Source of the DNA: Oleispira sp963933055
Lineage (GTDB): Bacteria; Pseudomonadota; Gammaproteobacteria; Pseudomonadales; Oceanobacteraceae
DNA: 48,225 bases
NCBI GenBank assembly: GCA_963933055.1
Contig: CAWVSY010000026.1
Coordinates: 1 to 48,225, forward strand
Reading direction: 5' to 3'
Under the pieces are notes generated by a model. That model worked only from the letters and a program-made list of their open reading frames with translations. It was not told where the DNA came from and did no database searches. Numbering within the stretch: position 1 is the stretch's first letter; every line of letters begins with the position of its first letter. The position numbers and the translations under genes were made by a program. Positions 32,492 through 42,460 of this stretch are shown here, piece by piece.

Positions 32492-34585
32492 ATGAGTCAC
32501 CGTATAAGTAAGGCAGCGCAGGTATTTGTTGCTGTGATTCTAACAACGCTCACAAGCATGCAAAGCTATGCTTCTGATCTAGTAGATATTAAATTTACCG
32601 CTCTACCGGGTGATGTTACTCGCATGGAGCTTATTTTTGATGGCACTCCTCCCGAAGCAGGAGGTTATACAATTGAGAAACCTGCTCGTATCTCTTTAGA
32701 TTTACCTGGGGTGAATAGTAAGCTTAAAACGAAGTATCATAAGATCGGCTTTGGTAATGCACGCACCGCAACAGTTGTGAATGCAAAAGATCGTGCTCGA
32801 GTGATTGTTAGTCTTGGTGAGCTAGTTCCTTATTCCATAGAAAGTTCAAGTGATCGATTATTTGTTTCTATGGGTAAGGCGATTGATGCACCTGAAAAGC
32901 CGCAAACGCAAATAGCTAGTCGTGGCAATGGCGAAAATAATGCGGCTAGAAGTACGATTATGAATGTTGATTTTCGTCGTGGTGAGCAAGATGATGGTCA
33001 GGTTCAGATTTTATTAAGCAACCCTAAAGCGAATGTTGATATTCAGCAGCAGGGTAAGAAAATCATTGTAACGTTAAAAGATACGGTTTTACCTGAGAAT
33101 ATGCGTCGCCGTTTAGATGTGGTTGACTTTTCGACACCGGTTAAATTCGTCGATGCCAACATGGAAGGCACTAATACCGTTATTTACATTGAGCCAGAGG
33201 GTCAGTATGACTACCTAGCGTATCAAGCTGATGGCTTGTTATCGGTGAATGTTAAGCCGATTACAAAAGCTGAAAAAGAGAAATTAGCCAAATCAGAGTT
33301 TCCTTATACGGGTGAAAAGCTATCGTTAAATTTCCAAAATATTGATGTGCGCGCAGTATTGCAATTGATTGCTGACTTTACTGGTCAAAACTTAGTTGCG
33401 TCAGATACGGTTGATGGGGGTATTACTTTACGTTTACAGAATGTTCCTTGGGATCAAGCGCTTGATCTTGTATTGAAAACTAAAGGTTTGGCAAAACGCC
33501 AAATGGGCAATGTGTTATTGGTGGCGCCAGCAGAAGAAATAGCAGCTCGCGAAAAAATTGAATTAGAAGCCGTTAAGCAAGTAGCAGAATTAGCGCCTCT
33601 ATTATCTGAATATGTACAATTGCGTTATGCAAAAGCGACGGATATCGCTTCATTGTTAACCGCTGAAAGTGGGTTGATGTCAGCTCGTGGAACCTCAGTC
33701 GTTGATGAACGTACGAACACTCTCTTGATGAAAGATACGGGTGATAATCTTGATAAAATCAGAGAAGCTATCGCGTTATTAGATGTACCAGTGCGTCAGG
33801 TATTGATTGAAGCGCGAATCGTCATTGCTAATACCAGTGTCGGTGAAAAGTTGGGTATTCGCTGGGGTGGCGCTGGCTTTAAGGCTGATAACGATAAGTT
33901 CTTAAACGTAGGTGGTAGCCAGAAGACTCTGAATGAAGCGAATCAAATACTGATTGACCGATCTAAAGGTGAGGATCCTGGTTCGATTTCTTATCCCGAC
34001 GCCTATGTTGTTGATTTAGGTGTTAGTGATGTTGGGGCAAGCTCTCTAGCGGTTGGTATTCAGACGTTTGATTATTTATTGGATCTTGAATTATCAGCAA
34101 TTGAAACCGATGGTAATGCTGAGATTGTTTCTCAGCCTCGAGTCATTACCGCTGATGGCCAAACGGCAAGTATTCAATCGGGTACTGAGATTCCATACCA
34201 AGAAGCCAGTTCCAGTGGCGCGACGTCGGTATCATTTAAGTCCGCAGTGTTGAAATTAGAAGTAACACCACAGATTACCCCTGATGATCGCATTATTATG
34301 GATCTAAAAATCAATCAGGATTCTATCGGTGAAGTCACGGCAGCGGGCCCAACCATTGATACGAATGCGCTAGAAACTCAGGTGTTGGTTGAAAATGGCG
34401 AAACCATCGTTTTGGGTGGAATTTTCCGTTCAGAAGAAACAAATGCGACAACTAAAACACCTTTCCTAGGTGATATACCTTACTTAGGTGTATTATTCCG
34501 CCGTACGGAGCACACGGAGAGTAAAGCTGAATTATTGGTTTTCATCACTCCGCGTCTTGTTAAAGATACTTTGAGTACGCGTTAA
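32492..34585 (+). CDS. pilQ: PilQ, type IV pilus outer-membrane secretin
   Basis: 697 residues. Signal peptide (1-27, SYAS), AMIN domains that bind peptidoglycan (about 30-240), secretin N0/STN (FQNIDVRAVLQLIADFTGQN), an N1 domain (QLRYAKATDIASLL) and the secretin barrel (VLIEARIVIANTS, SQPRVITADGQTASIQSGTEIPY split, FLGDIPYLGVLFRRTE, LLVFITPRLV). It forms the outer-membrane gate for the pilus. Only one or two AMIN repeats are evident, so it is near the usual length for Pseudomonas-type PilQ (about 700). Confidence 0.96.
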   Translation: MSHRISKAAQVFVAVILTTLTSMQSYASDLVDIKFTALPGDVTRMELIFDGTPPEAGGYTIEKPARISLDLPGVNSKLKTKYHKIGFGNARTATVVNAKDRARVIVSLGELVPYSIESSSDRLFVSMGKAIDAPEKPQTQIASRGNGENNAARSTIMNVDFRRGEQDDGQVQILLSNPKANVDIQQQGKKIIVTLKDTVLPENMRRRLDVVDFSTPVKFVDANMEGTNTVIYIEPEGQYDYLAYQADGLLSVNVKPITKAEKEKLAKSEFPYTGEKLSLNFQNIDVRAVLQLIADFTGQNLVASDTVDGGITLRLQNVPWDQALDLVLKTKGLAKRQMGNVLLVAPAEEIAAREKIELEAVKQVAELAPLLSEYVQLRYAKATDIASLLTAESGLMSARGTSVVDERTNTLLMKDTGDNLDKIREAIALLDVPVRQVLIEARIVIANTSVGEKLGIRWGGAGFKADNDKFLNVGGSQKTLNEANQILIDRSKGEDPGSISYPDAYVVDLGVSDVGASSLAVGIQTFDYLLDLELSAIETDGNAEIVSQPRVITADGQTASIQSGTEIPYQEASSSGATSVSFKSAVLKLEVTPQITPDDRIIMDLKINQDSIGEVTAAGPTIDTNALETQVLVENGETIVLGGIFRSEETNATTKTPFLGDIPYLGVLFRRTEHTESKAELLVFITPRLVKDTLSTR

Positions 34586-34591
34586 TACTAC

Positions 34592-35146
34592 ATGTCACAA
34601 ACGTTAAATTTATATTTAATCGGACCGATGGGGGCTGGAAAAAGCACCATCGGTCGTCTCTTATCTAGCGAGCTGGAATTAGAGTTCATTGATTCTGATC
34701 GCGAAATCGAATTGCGTTGCGGTACCAATATCCCTTGGATTTTTGATAAAGAAGGTGAGTCAGGCTTTCGAGATCGTGAAGAGTGCGCGATTGATGAGCT
34801 TACTCAACGATCAGGTATCCTATTAGCGACGGGGGGGGGCGTTGTCATGCGTCCGGCAAATAGAGTGCATCTTGCGAGCCGCGGCACTGTCGTTTACCTT
34901 CGCACATCGGTTGAGCAGCAACTCGTGCGCACCAGTCGTGATAAGAACCGCCCCCTATTACAAACCGAAAGTCCCAAGCAAGTTTTAAGTGATCTTTTTG
35001 CGCTTCGTGATCCTCTATATCAAGAGGTGGCTGACATTGTTATTCAAACAGATCAACGCAATCCTAAGAATGTCGTGAATGAAATTATTAAACGACTTAT
35101 AGAAAGTAATATTATTGATGCCCGTGATGAAGACACTTACCGTTGA
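34592..35146 (+). CDS. aroK: Shikimate kinase
   Basis: 184 residues. Phosphorylates shikimate with ATP in aromatic amino-acid synthesis. Walker A is GPMGAGKSTIG (residues 9-19), shikimate-binding DSDREIE and GFRDRE, the GGG motif LATGGGVVMR (81-83) and lid RNRPLL-like KNRPLL. It starts six bases after pilQ. The GGG motif is encoded by nine consecutive G's (34831-34839), a potential slippage tract. It overlaps the aroB start by 20 bases. Confidence 0.95.
   Translation: MSQTLNLYLIGPMGAGKSTIGRLLSSELELEFIDSDREIELRCGTNIPWIFDKEGESGFRDREECAIDELTQRSGILLATGGGVVMRPANRVHLASRGTVVYLRTSVEQQLVRTSRDKNRPLLQTESPKQVLSDLFALRDPLYQEVADIVIQTDQRNPKNVVNEIIKRLIESNIIDARDEDTYR
34831..34839 (+). repeat. G9 homopolymer inside aroK
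   Basis: Nine G's span Thr80-Gly83 of shikimate kinase. Any one-base length change would frameshift the gene before its substrate lid and end it early. Confidence 0.9.
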
Positions 35147-36215
35147 TCTTGCCGATCGAAGCTACCCTATTTTTATTGGTCAGTCGTTAATTAATCAAGC
35201 TGAATTGTTTGCCCCTTACATTAAGGGAAAGCAAGTTATGATTGTAACCAATACAACCGTTGCCCCCTTGTATTTAGAGCAGGTTAAGTCAGCATTAACA
35301 GAATATGATGTGGACGAAGTCATTCTGCCGGACGGTGAAGAATTCAAGAATCTCGATACACTCAATTTGATTTTTGATGCCTTATTGGAAAAGCGCCATA
35401 ACCGCACTACAACCTTGATTGCATTAGGTGGTGGAGTCATCGGTGATATGACCGGTTTTGCTGCGTCTTGTTATCAGCGTGGTGTTGACTTTATTCAAGT
35501 ACCAACAACGCTATTATCACAGGTTGATTCATCTGTGGGTGGTAAAACTGCGGTGAATCACCCGATGGGCAAGAACATGATTGGCGCTTTTTATCAGCCA
35601 AAATGTGTTATTGCAGACATATCTGTTCTCAATACCTTACCACAGCGTGAGCTATCAGCGGGTATTGCAGAGGTTGTTAAATACGGACTAATTTGCAATA
35701 GCAATTTTTATCAATGGCTTAATAACAATATGGAATTGTTGGCAAGTTATGATACCGAAGCCTTGGCAATAGCCGTGGAATTGAGTTGCTTGGATAAGGC
35801 GGCGGTGGTTGCGCAAGATGAAAAGGAAGGTGGCATCCGCGCTATTTTGAATTTAGGTCATACTTTTGGGCATGCTATCGAAACTAACCAAGGTTACGGT
35901 GTGTGGCTGCATGGTGAGGCTGTTGCCGCAGGAATGGTGATGGCGGCTGATATGTCTTGGCGGTTAGGTCATATTACGCAAGCTGATGTTCATGATTTAC
36001 AAAAGTTATTGCAACGAGCTCAACTACCCTGTGTTCCTCCTAAAGAAATGAGCAATCAAGATTTTATCGACTTAATGCAAGTAGATAAGAAAGTGCTGGA
36101 TGGAAAGCTGCGTTTGGTCTTGCTAAAAACCGTCGGAGAGGCAGTGGTGACTTCTGATTTCTCTGCTGATACATTACATCAAACTTTAGCTGCTGGTGAG
36201 CAGTTAGGTTTTTAA
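35127..36215 (+). CDS. aroB: 3-Dehydroquinate synthase
   Basis: 362 residues from the ATG at 35127 (MKTLTVDLADRSYPI, the normal AroB start); in-frame TTG, ATG and GTG lie up to 12 bases earlier. Converts DAHP to 3-dehydroquinate with NAD+ and a divalent metal. Motifs: LPDGEEFKNL, GGGVIGDMTGFAASCYQRG split, PTTLLSQVDSSVGGKTAVNH, NLGHTFGHAIE and HGEAVAAGM, including the metal-binding Glu and His residues. It is translationally coupled to aroK. Confidence 0.95.
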   Translation: MKTLTVDLADRSYPIFIGQSLINQAELFAPYIKGKQVMIVTNTTVAPLYLEQVKSALTEYDVDEVILPDGEEFKNLDTLNLIFDALLEKRHNRTTTLIALGGGVIGDMTGFAASCYQRGVDFIQVPTTLLSQVDSSVGGKTAVNHPMGKNMIGAFYQPKCVIADISVLNTLPQRELSAGIAEVVKYGLICNSNFYQWLNNNMELLASYDTEALAIAVELSCLDKAAVVAQDEKEGGIRAILNLGHTFGHAIETNQGYGVWLHGEAVAAGMVMAADMSWRLGHITQADVHDLQKLLQRAQLPCVPPKEMSNQDFIDLMQVDKKVLDGKLRLVLLKTVGEAVVTSDFSADTLHQTLAAGEQLGF

Positions 36216-36240
36216 TTACATAGTTTAAAGAGAGGCGCTC

Positions 36241-37725
36241 ATGGATTCAGAAGTAATAACCGCGCTTGATGATGTTGATCAAGATCTTAATGCGCGTTTA
36301 AATTCGGCGGCTCCCTTCTCACCACCTTCTTTATCAGTTTCGCAATACAAGCAGTTAGAATTGCTTCAGCACTTATCTCTTTATAGCGAGCTGGTAATTT
36401 TATTCAGTGGTGAAAAAGGTATGGGAAAAACCTTTATTGCCCAAGCATTGATTGCTAGCCGAGAAGATCCTGATCAAAGTTTGATGATCGATGCTGATTT
36501 CTTATCGACATATTTAGACATCTTGCAACAAATTGCTCAGCATATTGATCTTGCCGAACTGGATAATGTTGAAGCATTAGAGTCGCAGGTTATTGGGCGC
36601 TGTCAGCAACTATTAGACGATGAGCAAGGATCATTTTTATTAATCGTTGATGATGCTGATCAATTATCTAATGAAGTTTTGTTAAACCTTAATCAGCTTG
36701 CTTTGATACAGCCTAATGCCTTGCATGTTATGTTTTTAGCGACGCCTGCGTTAGAAGAAGTATTATCGGAATTGCCTGAGCCCCATGCTCCTCTGCATAT
36801 AATGCAGGTTGATTGTTTGACGGAGTCCGAGTCAGAGATTGTCTTGTTAGAGCAGTTTCCAGATCAAGATTGGAGTGGTGAGCAGGTGGATTACATGCTC
36901 AAACAGGCCAAAGGAAGCCCTGGAAAGCTGATGTATATTGCGCAACAGTTGGCAGCAGGGTCTGGCGATCAGGATGATCAAAAAGAGAAGTCAAAATTCC
37001 CTATTACTCACATTGCTGCCATGTTATTGGTTGCATCTGTTTTAATTGTGTCATTTTTATACAAAAGTAGTCAGACGACTGCCATCGAAGCCCCCCAGAC
37101 TTCACAAATTGAAGCAGTTTCAGTGACCTCTGTTGCTACTGTCGATCCCGAGGTGCAAATCAAAGAGGAAGTCACTGCGGTAAAAGATGCTTCTGAAGAA
37201 GAAATAGATTTCAATTTTATTGAGCCTGTTTCAGTGTCCTCTAATAGCAGTATTGAGGGAAATGTTGATGGTAGTATTACTCAGAGTGATCAAGCATCGA
37301 TAGATAGCCCTGTGGTAAAAAGCCCTAAGATAAAGGATTCGACAATAACCAATAAGAAAGTAACGGATGATGCCGTTAGCGCTACGAAAACAGACAGGGC
37401 TGGGAAAAGTATCTCATTCAGTATTGATGAAGAGCGTTTATTGAGCGCAAAGTCAACGACGTTTGCTACGCAGCTGTTCGCCTCTTATTCTGAAAAAAGT
37501 GCTCAGACTTTCATTCAGGACAATAAGACGAAAGTAGGCGCGTTGCTGTATTATCGTACTGAATATAAAGGAAAGCCTTGGTTTGTTGTTGTTTCTGGAC
37601 CTTTTGAATCAAAAGATATTGCTCGCGCCGAGGTTGCTAAGTTACCCGCTTCATTGCGTAAGCAGAAGCCTTGGGTGCGCTCTATTGAACCAATCCAAGC
37701 TAGCCTAGTGGTGCGTGCTAAATAG
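36241..37725 (+). CDS. damX: DamX-like AAA/SPOR-domain cell division protein
   Basis: 494 residues. An N-terminal AAA-type P-loop domain (FSGEKGMGKTF, Walker A about 56-66; LLIVDDADQL, Walker B) is followed by one membrane segment (about 256-273), a Ser/Val-rich periplasmic linker and a C-terminal SPOR domain (about 408-485: FATQLFASYS, WFVVVSGPFESKDIARAEV). SPOR binds denuded glycan strands at the septum. In Pseudomonas and E. coli damX likewise follows aroB. The last gene of the pil-aro cluster; a hairpin follows it. Confidence 0.9.
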   Translation: MDSEVITALDDVDQDLNARLNSAAPFSPPSLSVSQYKQLELLQHLSLYSELVILFSGEKGMGKTFIAQALIASREDPDQSLMIDADFLSTYLDILQQIAQHIDLAELDNVEALESQVIGRCQQLLDDEQGSFLLIVDDADQLSNEVLLNLNQLALIQPNALHVMFLATPALEEVLSELPEPHAPLHIMQVDCLTESESEIVLLEQFPDQDWSGEQVDYMLKQAKGSPGKLMYIAQQLAAGSGDQDDQKEKSKFPITHIAAMLLVASVLIVSFLYKSSQTTAIEAPQTSQIEAVSVTSVATVDPEVQIKEEVTAVKDASEEEIDFNFIEPVSVSSNSSIEGNVDGSITQSDQASIDSPVVKSPKIKDSTITNKKVTDDAVSATKTDRAGKSISFSIDEERLLSAKSTTFATQLFASYSEKSAQTFIQDNKTKVGALLYYRTEYKGKPWFVVVSGPFESKDIARAEVAKLPASLRKQKPWVRSIEPIQASLVVRAK

Positions 37726-37759
37726 AAAACGGCTAATGCTTGCGGGTAAACTCCCCTAA

Positions 37760-37784
37760 AAACTGGTTGAATATCAACCAGTTT
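37760..37784 (+). terminator. Hairpin after damX, possible terminator
   Basis: A perfect 11-bp stem (37760-37770 with 37774-37784) with a three-base loop. Only three T's end it, so termination may be partial. Confidence 0.55.
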
Positions 37785-37820
37785 GACCATCTAAATTTGT
37801 GACCCGCGCCTCATACGTGT

Positions 37821-37874
37821 AGAATGAGCTCCTTTTTGACTGTACGCAGCTCATTCTTTGAGCGTTGGGCGCTC
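37821..37874 (+). promoter_or_regulatory. Two consecutive hairpins in the gltB leader
   Basis: The first has perfect 10-base arms (37821-37830 with 37848-37857) and a T-rich loop; the second is GAGCG/CGCTC (37860-37864 with 37870-37874). They lie 46-100 bases before the gltB start and no T-run follows. A structured leader or operator is possible. Confidence 0.45.
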
Positions 37875-37920
37875 CTAAGCCCTTGAATTTACTGAATTTT
37901 TTGTTGATGAGAGCTGTTCT

Positions 37921-40900
37921 ATGAGAACTGGTCTATATACTCCAGGTGACTTTAAAGATAACTGTGGTTTTGGTTTGATTGCCCATTTAGAGGGCCAAAC
38001 TAGCCATAAGTTGTTAGAGACGGCGATTAACTCCCTAACCTGCATGACCCACCGTGGTGGTATCGCTGCAGATGGTAAGACCGGCGACGGCTGTGGGATG
38101 TTAATTCAAAAGCCAGACTCATTCTTGCGTATAGTCGCGCAAGAGCAGGGCATTATTTTGCCAGAACAATATGCCGTTGGTATGTTGTTTATGGATCTTG
38201 ACGACGCTATCTATGCGCAGCAAAAAGCTGAGCTGGAAAAAGCGATGTCAGAGCAAGGCTTGAAGGTATTAGGGTGGCGCGATGTGCCAACTAATAACGA
38301 CTGCCTAGGTCCAATGGCGATTGATTGTTTGCCACGCTTCGAGCAAGTATTTATTGCTGCTGATGAAGTTCAAAACACGGAAGCCTTAAGCAGCGAAGCT
38401 TTTGGCGTTAAGTTGTTTTATGGCCGCCGCTTTGCAGAAAAAGCATTAATTCAATTTCCAGATTTTTACATCGCTAGTTTGTCTGAAAGTGTATTGTCAT
38501 ATAAAGGCTTAACTATGCCTGTTGACTTGCCTGCATTTTTCTTAGATTTAGCGGATGAGCGTTTGGAGACGGCTATTTGTGTTTTCCACCAACGCTTCTC
38601 GACCAATACACAGCCGCGCTGGCCTTTGGCTCAGCCGTTCCGTATGTTGGCGCACAATGGTGAAATTAATACCATTAGTGGTAACCGCAACTGGTCTAAC
38701 GCGCGTAGCAGTAAATTCCGCAGTGAATTATTACCGAATTTAGAGACTTTATCGCCAATCGTAAATACGACGGGTTCTGACTCATCCTCAATGGATAACA
38801 TGTTAGAGCTTTTAGTGACCGGTGGTATGGGCTTGTTCCGTGCTGTGCGCATGATGATTCCGCCAGCGTGGCAGAATGTTGAAACCATGGATTCCGATTT
38901 ACGTGCATTCTATGAGTACAACTCAATGCACATGGAACCTTGGGATGGTCCAGCAGGTTTAGTACTGACCGACGGTCGCTATGCTGTCTGTGGTCTTGAC
39001 CGTAATGGTTTGCGCCCTTCGCGTTGGGTAATTACTAAAGACGGTTTCATTACTGTTGCCTCTGAAGTGGGTGTTCATGGCTATAAGCCTGAAGACGTTG
39101 TTTCTAAAGGTCGTGTTGGTCCGGGTGAAATTTTAGCCATTGATACTAAAAATGGCACCATCATGGATGCAGCCGCTGTTGATAATTTATTAAAGCAGCG
39201 TAAACCGTATAAAAAATGGCTTAAAGAAAATAGCGTTCGCATTGAATCGCGCTTGCAATTGCAAACGTTGAAAAAAGAACAGACGCTAACGGCTGATCAA
39301 TTAAAAGCACATCAGAAGCTTCAATTGGTAAGCTTTGAAGAACGTGATCAAGTACTGCGCCCAATGGCAGAAGCAGGTCAAGAAGCGACAGGCTCAATGG
39401 GTGATGATACGCCGATGGCAGTATTGTCTCAGCGTGTACGTCACGTTGCTGATTTTTTTCGTCAGAAATTTGCTCAGGTAACAAACCCACCAATCGACCC
39501 ATTGCGTGAAGCAATTGTGATGTCATTAGAGACATGCATTGGTGCAGAGAAAAACGTTTTTGACGAGCAACCAGACCACGCTGAACGTATTATTTTGACT
39601 TCGCCTGTGATTTCACCCTTGAAATTTCAAGGTTTGAAAAATACCGGTAATGCGGCGTTTAAACACGTGACGATTAAGCTAGCTTACAAGCCTGAAGTAG
39701 GCTTGAAAGCCGCTATCGAAGCGGTATCTGCCGCCGCGGAACAGCATGTTCGTGATGGCGCAGTGATTTTGATCCTGAGTGATCGTGATGTTGCACAAGG
39801 TGAACTTGTAATCCCAGCCGCTATGGCGACGGGTGCTGTTCATCACCACTTAGTCGCTAAAAGCTTACGTTGTGATTCGAATATTGTTGTTGAAACGGGC
39901 GCTGCTCGTGATGCGCATCACTTTGCTGTATTGCTTGGCTTTGGTGCAACGGCTGTTTATCCATGGTTGGCCTACGATATTCTTGAAGATATGCACAACA
40001 GCAAAGAGTTGTTGGGTGATCCTCTTAAATCGCAGCAGAATTTCCGTAAAGGTATTCGTAAGGGCTTGATGAAAATCTTGTCGAAAATGGGCATTTCTAC
40101 CATTGCTTCCTATCGTGGTTCGCAGTTGTTTGAAGCGATCGGTTTAAGCAAAGAAATTGTTGATTTATGCTTCGTTGGTGTTAGTAGCCGTATTGAAGGT
40201 GCAACCTTTGCTGATTTCCAAGAAGACTTGGAATGGGTTGAAAAGAATGCTTGGATCGCTCGTAAGCCACTAGAACAAGGTGGTTTATTGAAGTACGTAC
40301 ACGGTGGCGAATACCATGCGTACAATCCAGATGTTATCCAAAACATTCAGCAAGCTGTGCAGCAGAATGATCAAAAAGCTTACGATCGCTTTGCTGACTT
40401 GGTGAATAATCGCCCGGTCGCAACGATTCGTGATCTATTGGCGTTGCGCAAAGATGTTGAAGCGATTGATATCTCTGAAGTTGAACCTGTTAGCGAAATT
40501 TTCAAGCGCTTTGATACTGCGGCGATGTCTTTGGGAGCTCTTTCTCCAGAAGCACACGAAGCATTAGCAGAAGCGATGAATGAGTTGGGTGGACGTTCAA
40601 ACTCAGGTGAAGGTGGTGAAGATCCTAAGCGTTATGGCACCAATAAAAACTCCAAGATCAAGCAAATTGCCTCTGGACGTTTTGGTGTAACGCCACACTA
40701 CTTATCAAGCGCAGATGTATTGCAGATCAAAGTAGCCCAAGGCGCTAAGCCGGGTGAAGGTGGTCAGTTGCCAGGGGGTAAGGTTAATAACCTAATCGCT
40801 ACGCTACGTTATTCGGTTCCTGGTGTGACATTGATTTCACCACCACCGCATCACGATATTTATTCTATTGAAGATTTAGCCCAGCTGATTTTCGATTTGA

Positions 40901-42387
40901 AGCAAGTGAACCCAACTGCGCTAGTGTCTGTGAAGCTAGTATCGGAGCCGGGTGTTGGTACGATTGCAGCGGGTGTAGCGAAAGCTTACGCTGACTTGAT
41001 TACTATCTCTGGTTACGACGGTGGTACCGCGGCTTCACCATTAACCTCTATTAAATATGCTGGTTCCCCTTGGGAGCTTGGTTTGGCAGAAGCGCATCAA
41101 GCACTGCGTTCGAATGACTTGCGTGGCAAGGTTCGTGTGCAAACAGATGGTGGTTTGAAGTCTGGTTTAGATGTTGTTAAAGGCGCTATTTTAGGCGCTG
41201 AGTCCTTCGGTTTTGGTACCTTGCCAATGGTTGCTGTGGGGTGTAAATACTTGCGTATTTGTCACCTAAATAACTGTGCAACAGGCGTGGCAACGCAAAA
41301 TGATAATTTGCGCGCTAAGCATTACATTGGTACTGCAGAAATGGTTAAAAACTATTTCTACTTCGTTGCTGAAGAAATTCGCAGCTGGATGGCCCAAATG
41401 GGTATCCGTACAATGGAAGAGCTCGTTGGCCGTACTGATCTTTTAGAAATGATCGAAGGTTCAACCTCTAAGCAGCGTAACTTAGACTTAACGCCGCTAT
41501 TAGCGAATGATCATATTCCTGCTGACAAGCCTCATACGGTGAAAGTTGAGCGTAATGAACCGTTCGATAAAGCCTTATTAGCAGAAGAAATGGTACAGGC
41601 GACCATCGCTGTTATTGAAGCTAAGAAAGGCGGTGAGTTTAGCTTTAAAGTAACCAACTGCGATCGTTCTGTTGGTGCTCGTTTATCTGGTGAAATTGCT
41701 AAGCGCCACGGTAACCAAGGTATGGCAACTGCTCCTGTTAAGTTGAACTTAACCGGTACTGTTGGTCAGTCTTGGGGTGTTTGGAATGCTGGCGGTTTAG
41801 AAATGCGCCTTGAAGGCGACGCTAACGATTACGTTGGTAAGGGTATGACAGGCGGTAAGCTGGTTGTTTTCCCACCAAAAGCATCGGGCTTTAAATCCCA
41901 AGATACGTCGATTGTTGGTAATACCTGCTTATACGGCGCTACTGGCGGTAAGTTATTAGCAGCGGGTCGCTCTGGTGAGCGTTTTGCCGTTCGTAACTCC
42001 GGTGCCCATGCGGTTGTTGAAGGCGCAGGGGATCACTGTTGTGAATACATGACAGGTGGCATGGTGTGTGTACTTGGCAAAACAGGCTATAACTTTGGTG
42101 CGGGTATGACAGGCGGTTTCGCTTACGTACTGGACCTCGATAATAGCTTTGTCGATCTGTACAACCACGAACTGGTAGACATTAACCGCATTAATAATGA
42201 ATTTACTGAAGGCTATCGCAACCATTTGCGTGGTGTGATTACAGAATTCGTCGCGGAGACTGGCAGCGCTTGGGGTCAAGAAATCTTAGAAGATTTTGAT
42301 GGCTTCGTTGGTAAGTTCTGGTTAGTTAAACCAAAAGCTGCAGATTTACAGCAGATGTTAGATAACATGCGCGCTCGTCCAGAGTAA
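37921..42387 (+). CDS. gltB: Glutamate synthase large (alpha) subunit
   Basis: 1488 residues, the usual length. Makes two glutamates from glutamine and 2-oxoglutarate with NADPH electrons from GltD. A 14-residue propeptide precedes the catalytic Cys15 (DNCGFGLIAH) of the N-terminal amidotransferase. Central and FMN-binding synthase domains follow (SGEGGEDPKRYG, QIASGRFGVTPHYL, PGEGGQLPGGKV). The 3Fe-4S cysteines are Cys1108, Cys1114 and Cys1119. The C-terminal beta-helix (GGxxx repeats, MTGGKLVVF, GATGGKLLAAGRSG, MTGGFAYVLD) ends it. Possible leader control by hairpins upstream. Confidence 0.97.
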   Translation: MRTGLYTPGDFKDNCGFGLIAHLEGQTSHKLLETAINSLTCMTHRGGIAADGKTGDGCGMLIQKPDSFLRIVAQEQGIILPEQYAVGMLFMDLDDAIYAQQKAELEKAMSEQGLKVLGWRDVPTNNDCLGPMAIDCLPRFEQVFIAADEVQNTEALSSEAFGVKLFYGRRFAEKALIQFPDFYIASLSESVLSYKGLTMPVDLPAFFLDLADERLETAICVFHQRFSTNTQPRWPLAQPFRMLAHNGEINTISGNRNWSNARSSKFRSELLPNLETLSPIVNTTGSDSSSMDNMLELLVTGGMGLFRAVRMMIPPAWQNVETMDSDLRAFYEYNSMHMEPWDGPAGLVLTDGRYAVCGLDRNGLRPSRWVITKDGFITVASEVGVHGYKPEDVVSKGRVGPGEILAIDTKNGTIMDAAAVDNLLKQRKPYKKWLKENSVRIESRLQLQTLKKEQTLTADQLKAHQKLQLVSFEERDQVLRPMAEAGQEATGSMGDDTPMAVLSQRVRHVADFFRQKFAQVTNPPIDPLREAIVMSLETCIGAEKNVFDEQPDHAERIILTSPVISPLKFQGLKNTGNAAFKHVTIKLAYKPEVGLKAAIEAVSAAAEQHVRDGAVILILSDRDVAQGELVIPAAMATGAVHHHLVAKSLRCDSNIVVETGAARDAHHFAVLLGFGATAVYPWLAYDILEDMHNSKELLGDPLKSQQNFRKGIRKGLMKILSKMGISTIASYRGSQLFEAIGLSKEIVDLCFVGVSSRIEGATFADFQEDLEWVEKNAWIARKPLEQGGLLKYVHGGEYHAYNPDVIQNIQQAVQQNDQKAYDRFADLVNNRPVATIRDLLALRKDVEAIDISEVEPVSEIFKRFDTAAMSLGALSPEAHEALAEAMNELGGRSNSGEGGEDPKRYGTNKNSKIKQIASGRFGVTPHYLSSADVLQIKVAQGAKPGEGGQLPGGKVNNLIATLRYSVPGVTLISPPPHHDIYSIEDLAQLIFDLKQVNPTALVSVKLVSEPGVGTIAAGVAKAYADLITISGYDGGTAASPLTSIKYAGSPWELGLAEAHQALRSNDLRGKVRVQTDGGLKSGLDVVKGAILGAESFGFGTLPMVAVGCKYLRICHLNNCATGVATQNDNLRAKHYIGTAEMVKNYFYFVAEEIRSWMAQMGIRTMEELVGRTDLLEMIEGSTSKQRNLDLTPLLANDHIPADKPHTVKVERNEPFDKALLAEEMVQATIAVIEAKKGGEFSFKVTNCDRSVGARLSGEIAKRHGNQGMATAPVKLNLTGTVGQSWGVWNAGGLEMRLEGDANDYVGKGMTGGKLVVFPPKASGFKSQDTSIVGNTCLYGATGGKLLAAGRSGERFAVRNSGAHAVVEGAGDHCCEYMTGGMVCVLGKTGYNFGAGMTGGFAYVLDLDNSFVDLYNHELVDINRINNEFTEGYRNHLRGVITEFVAETGSAWGQEILEDFDGFVGKFWLVKPKAADLQQMLDNMRARPE

Positions 42388-42460
42388 GCGTTTTAATAAA
42401 TGTTGGCCTTGCTTGTTGTGATTAGCGGCAAGGTCTACGGACGAGTGGGAGAGGTTCGAA

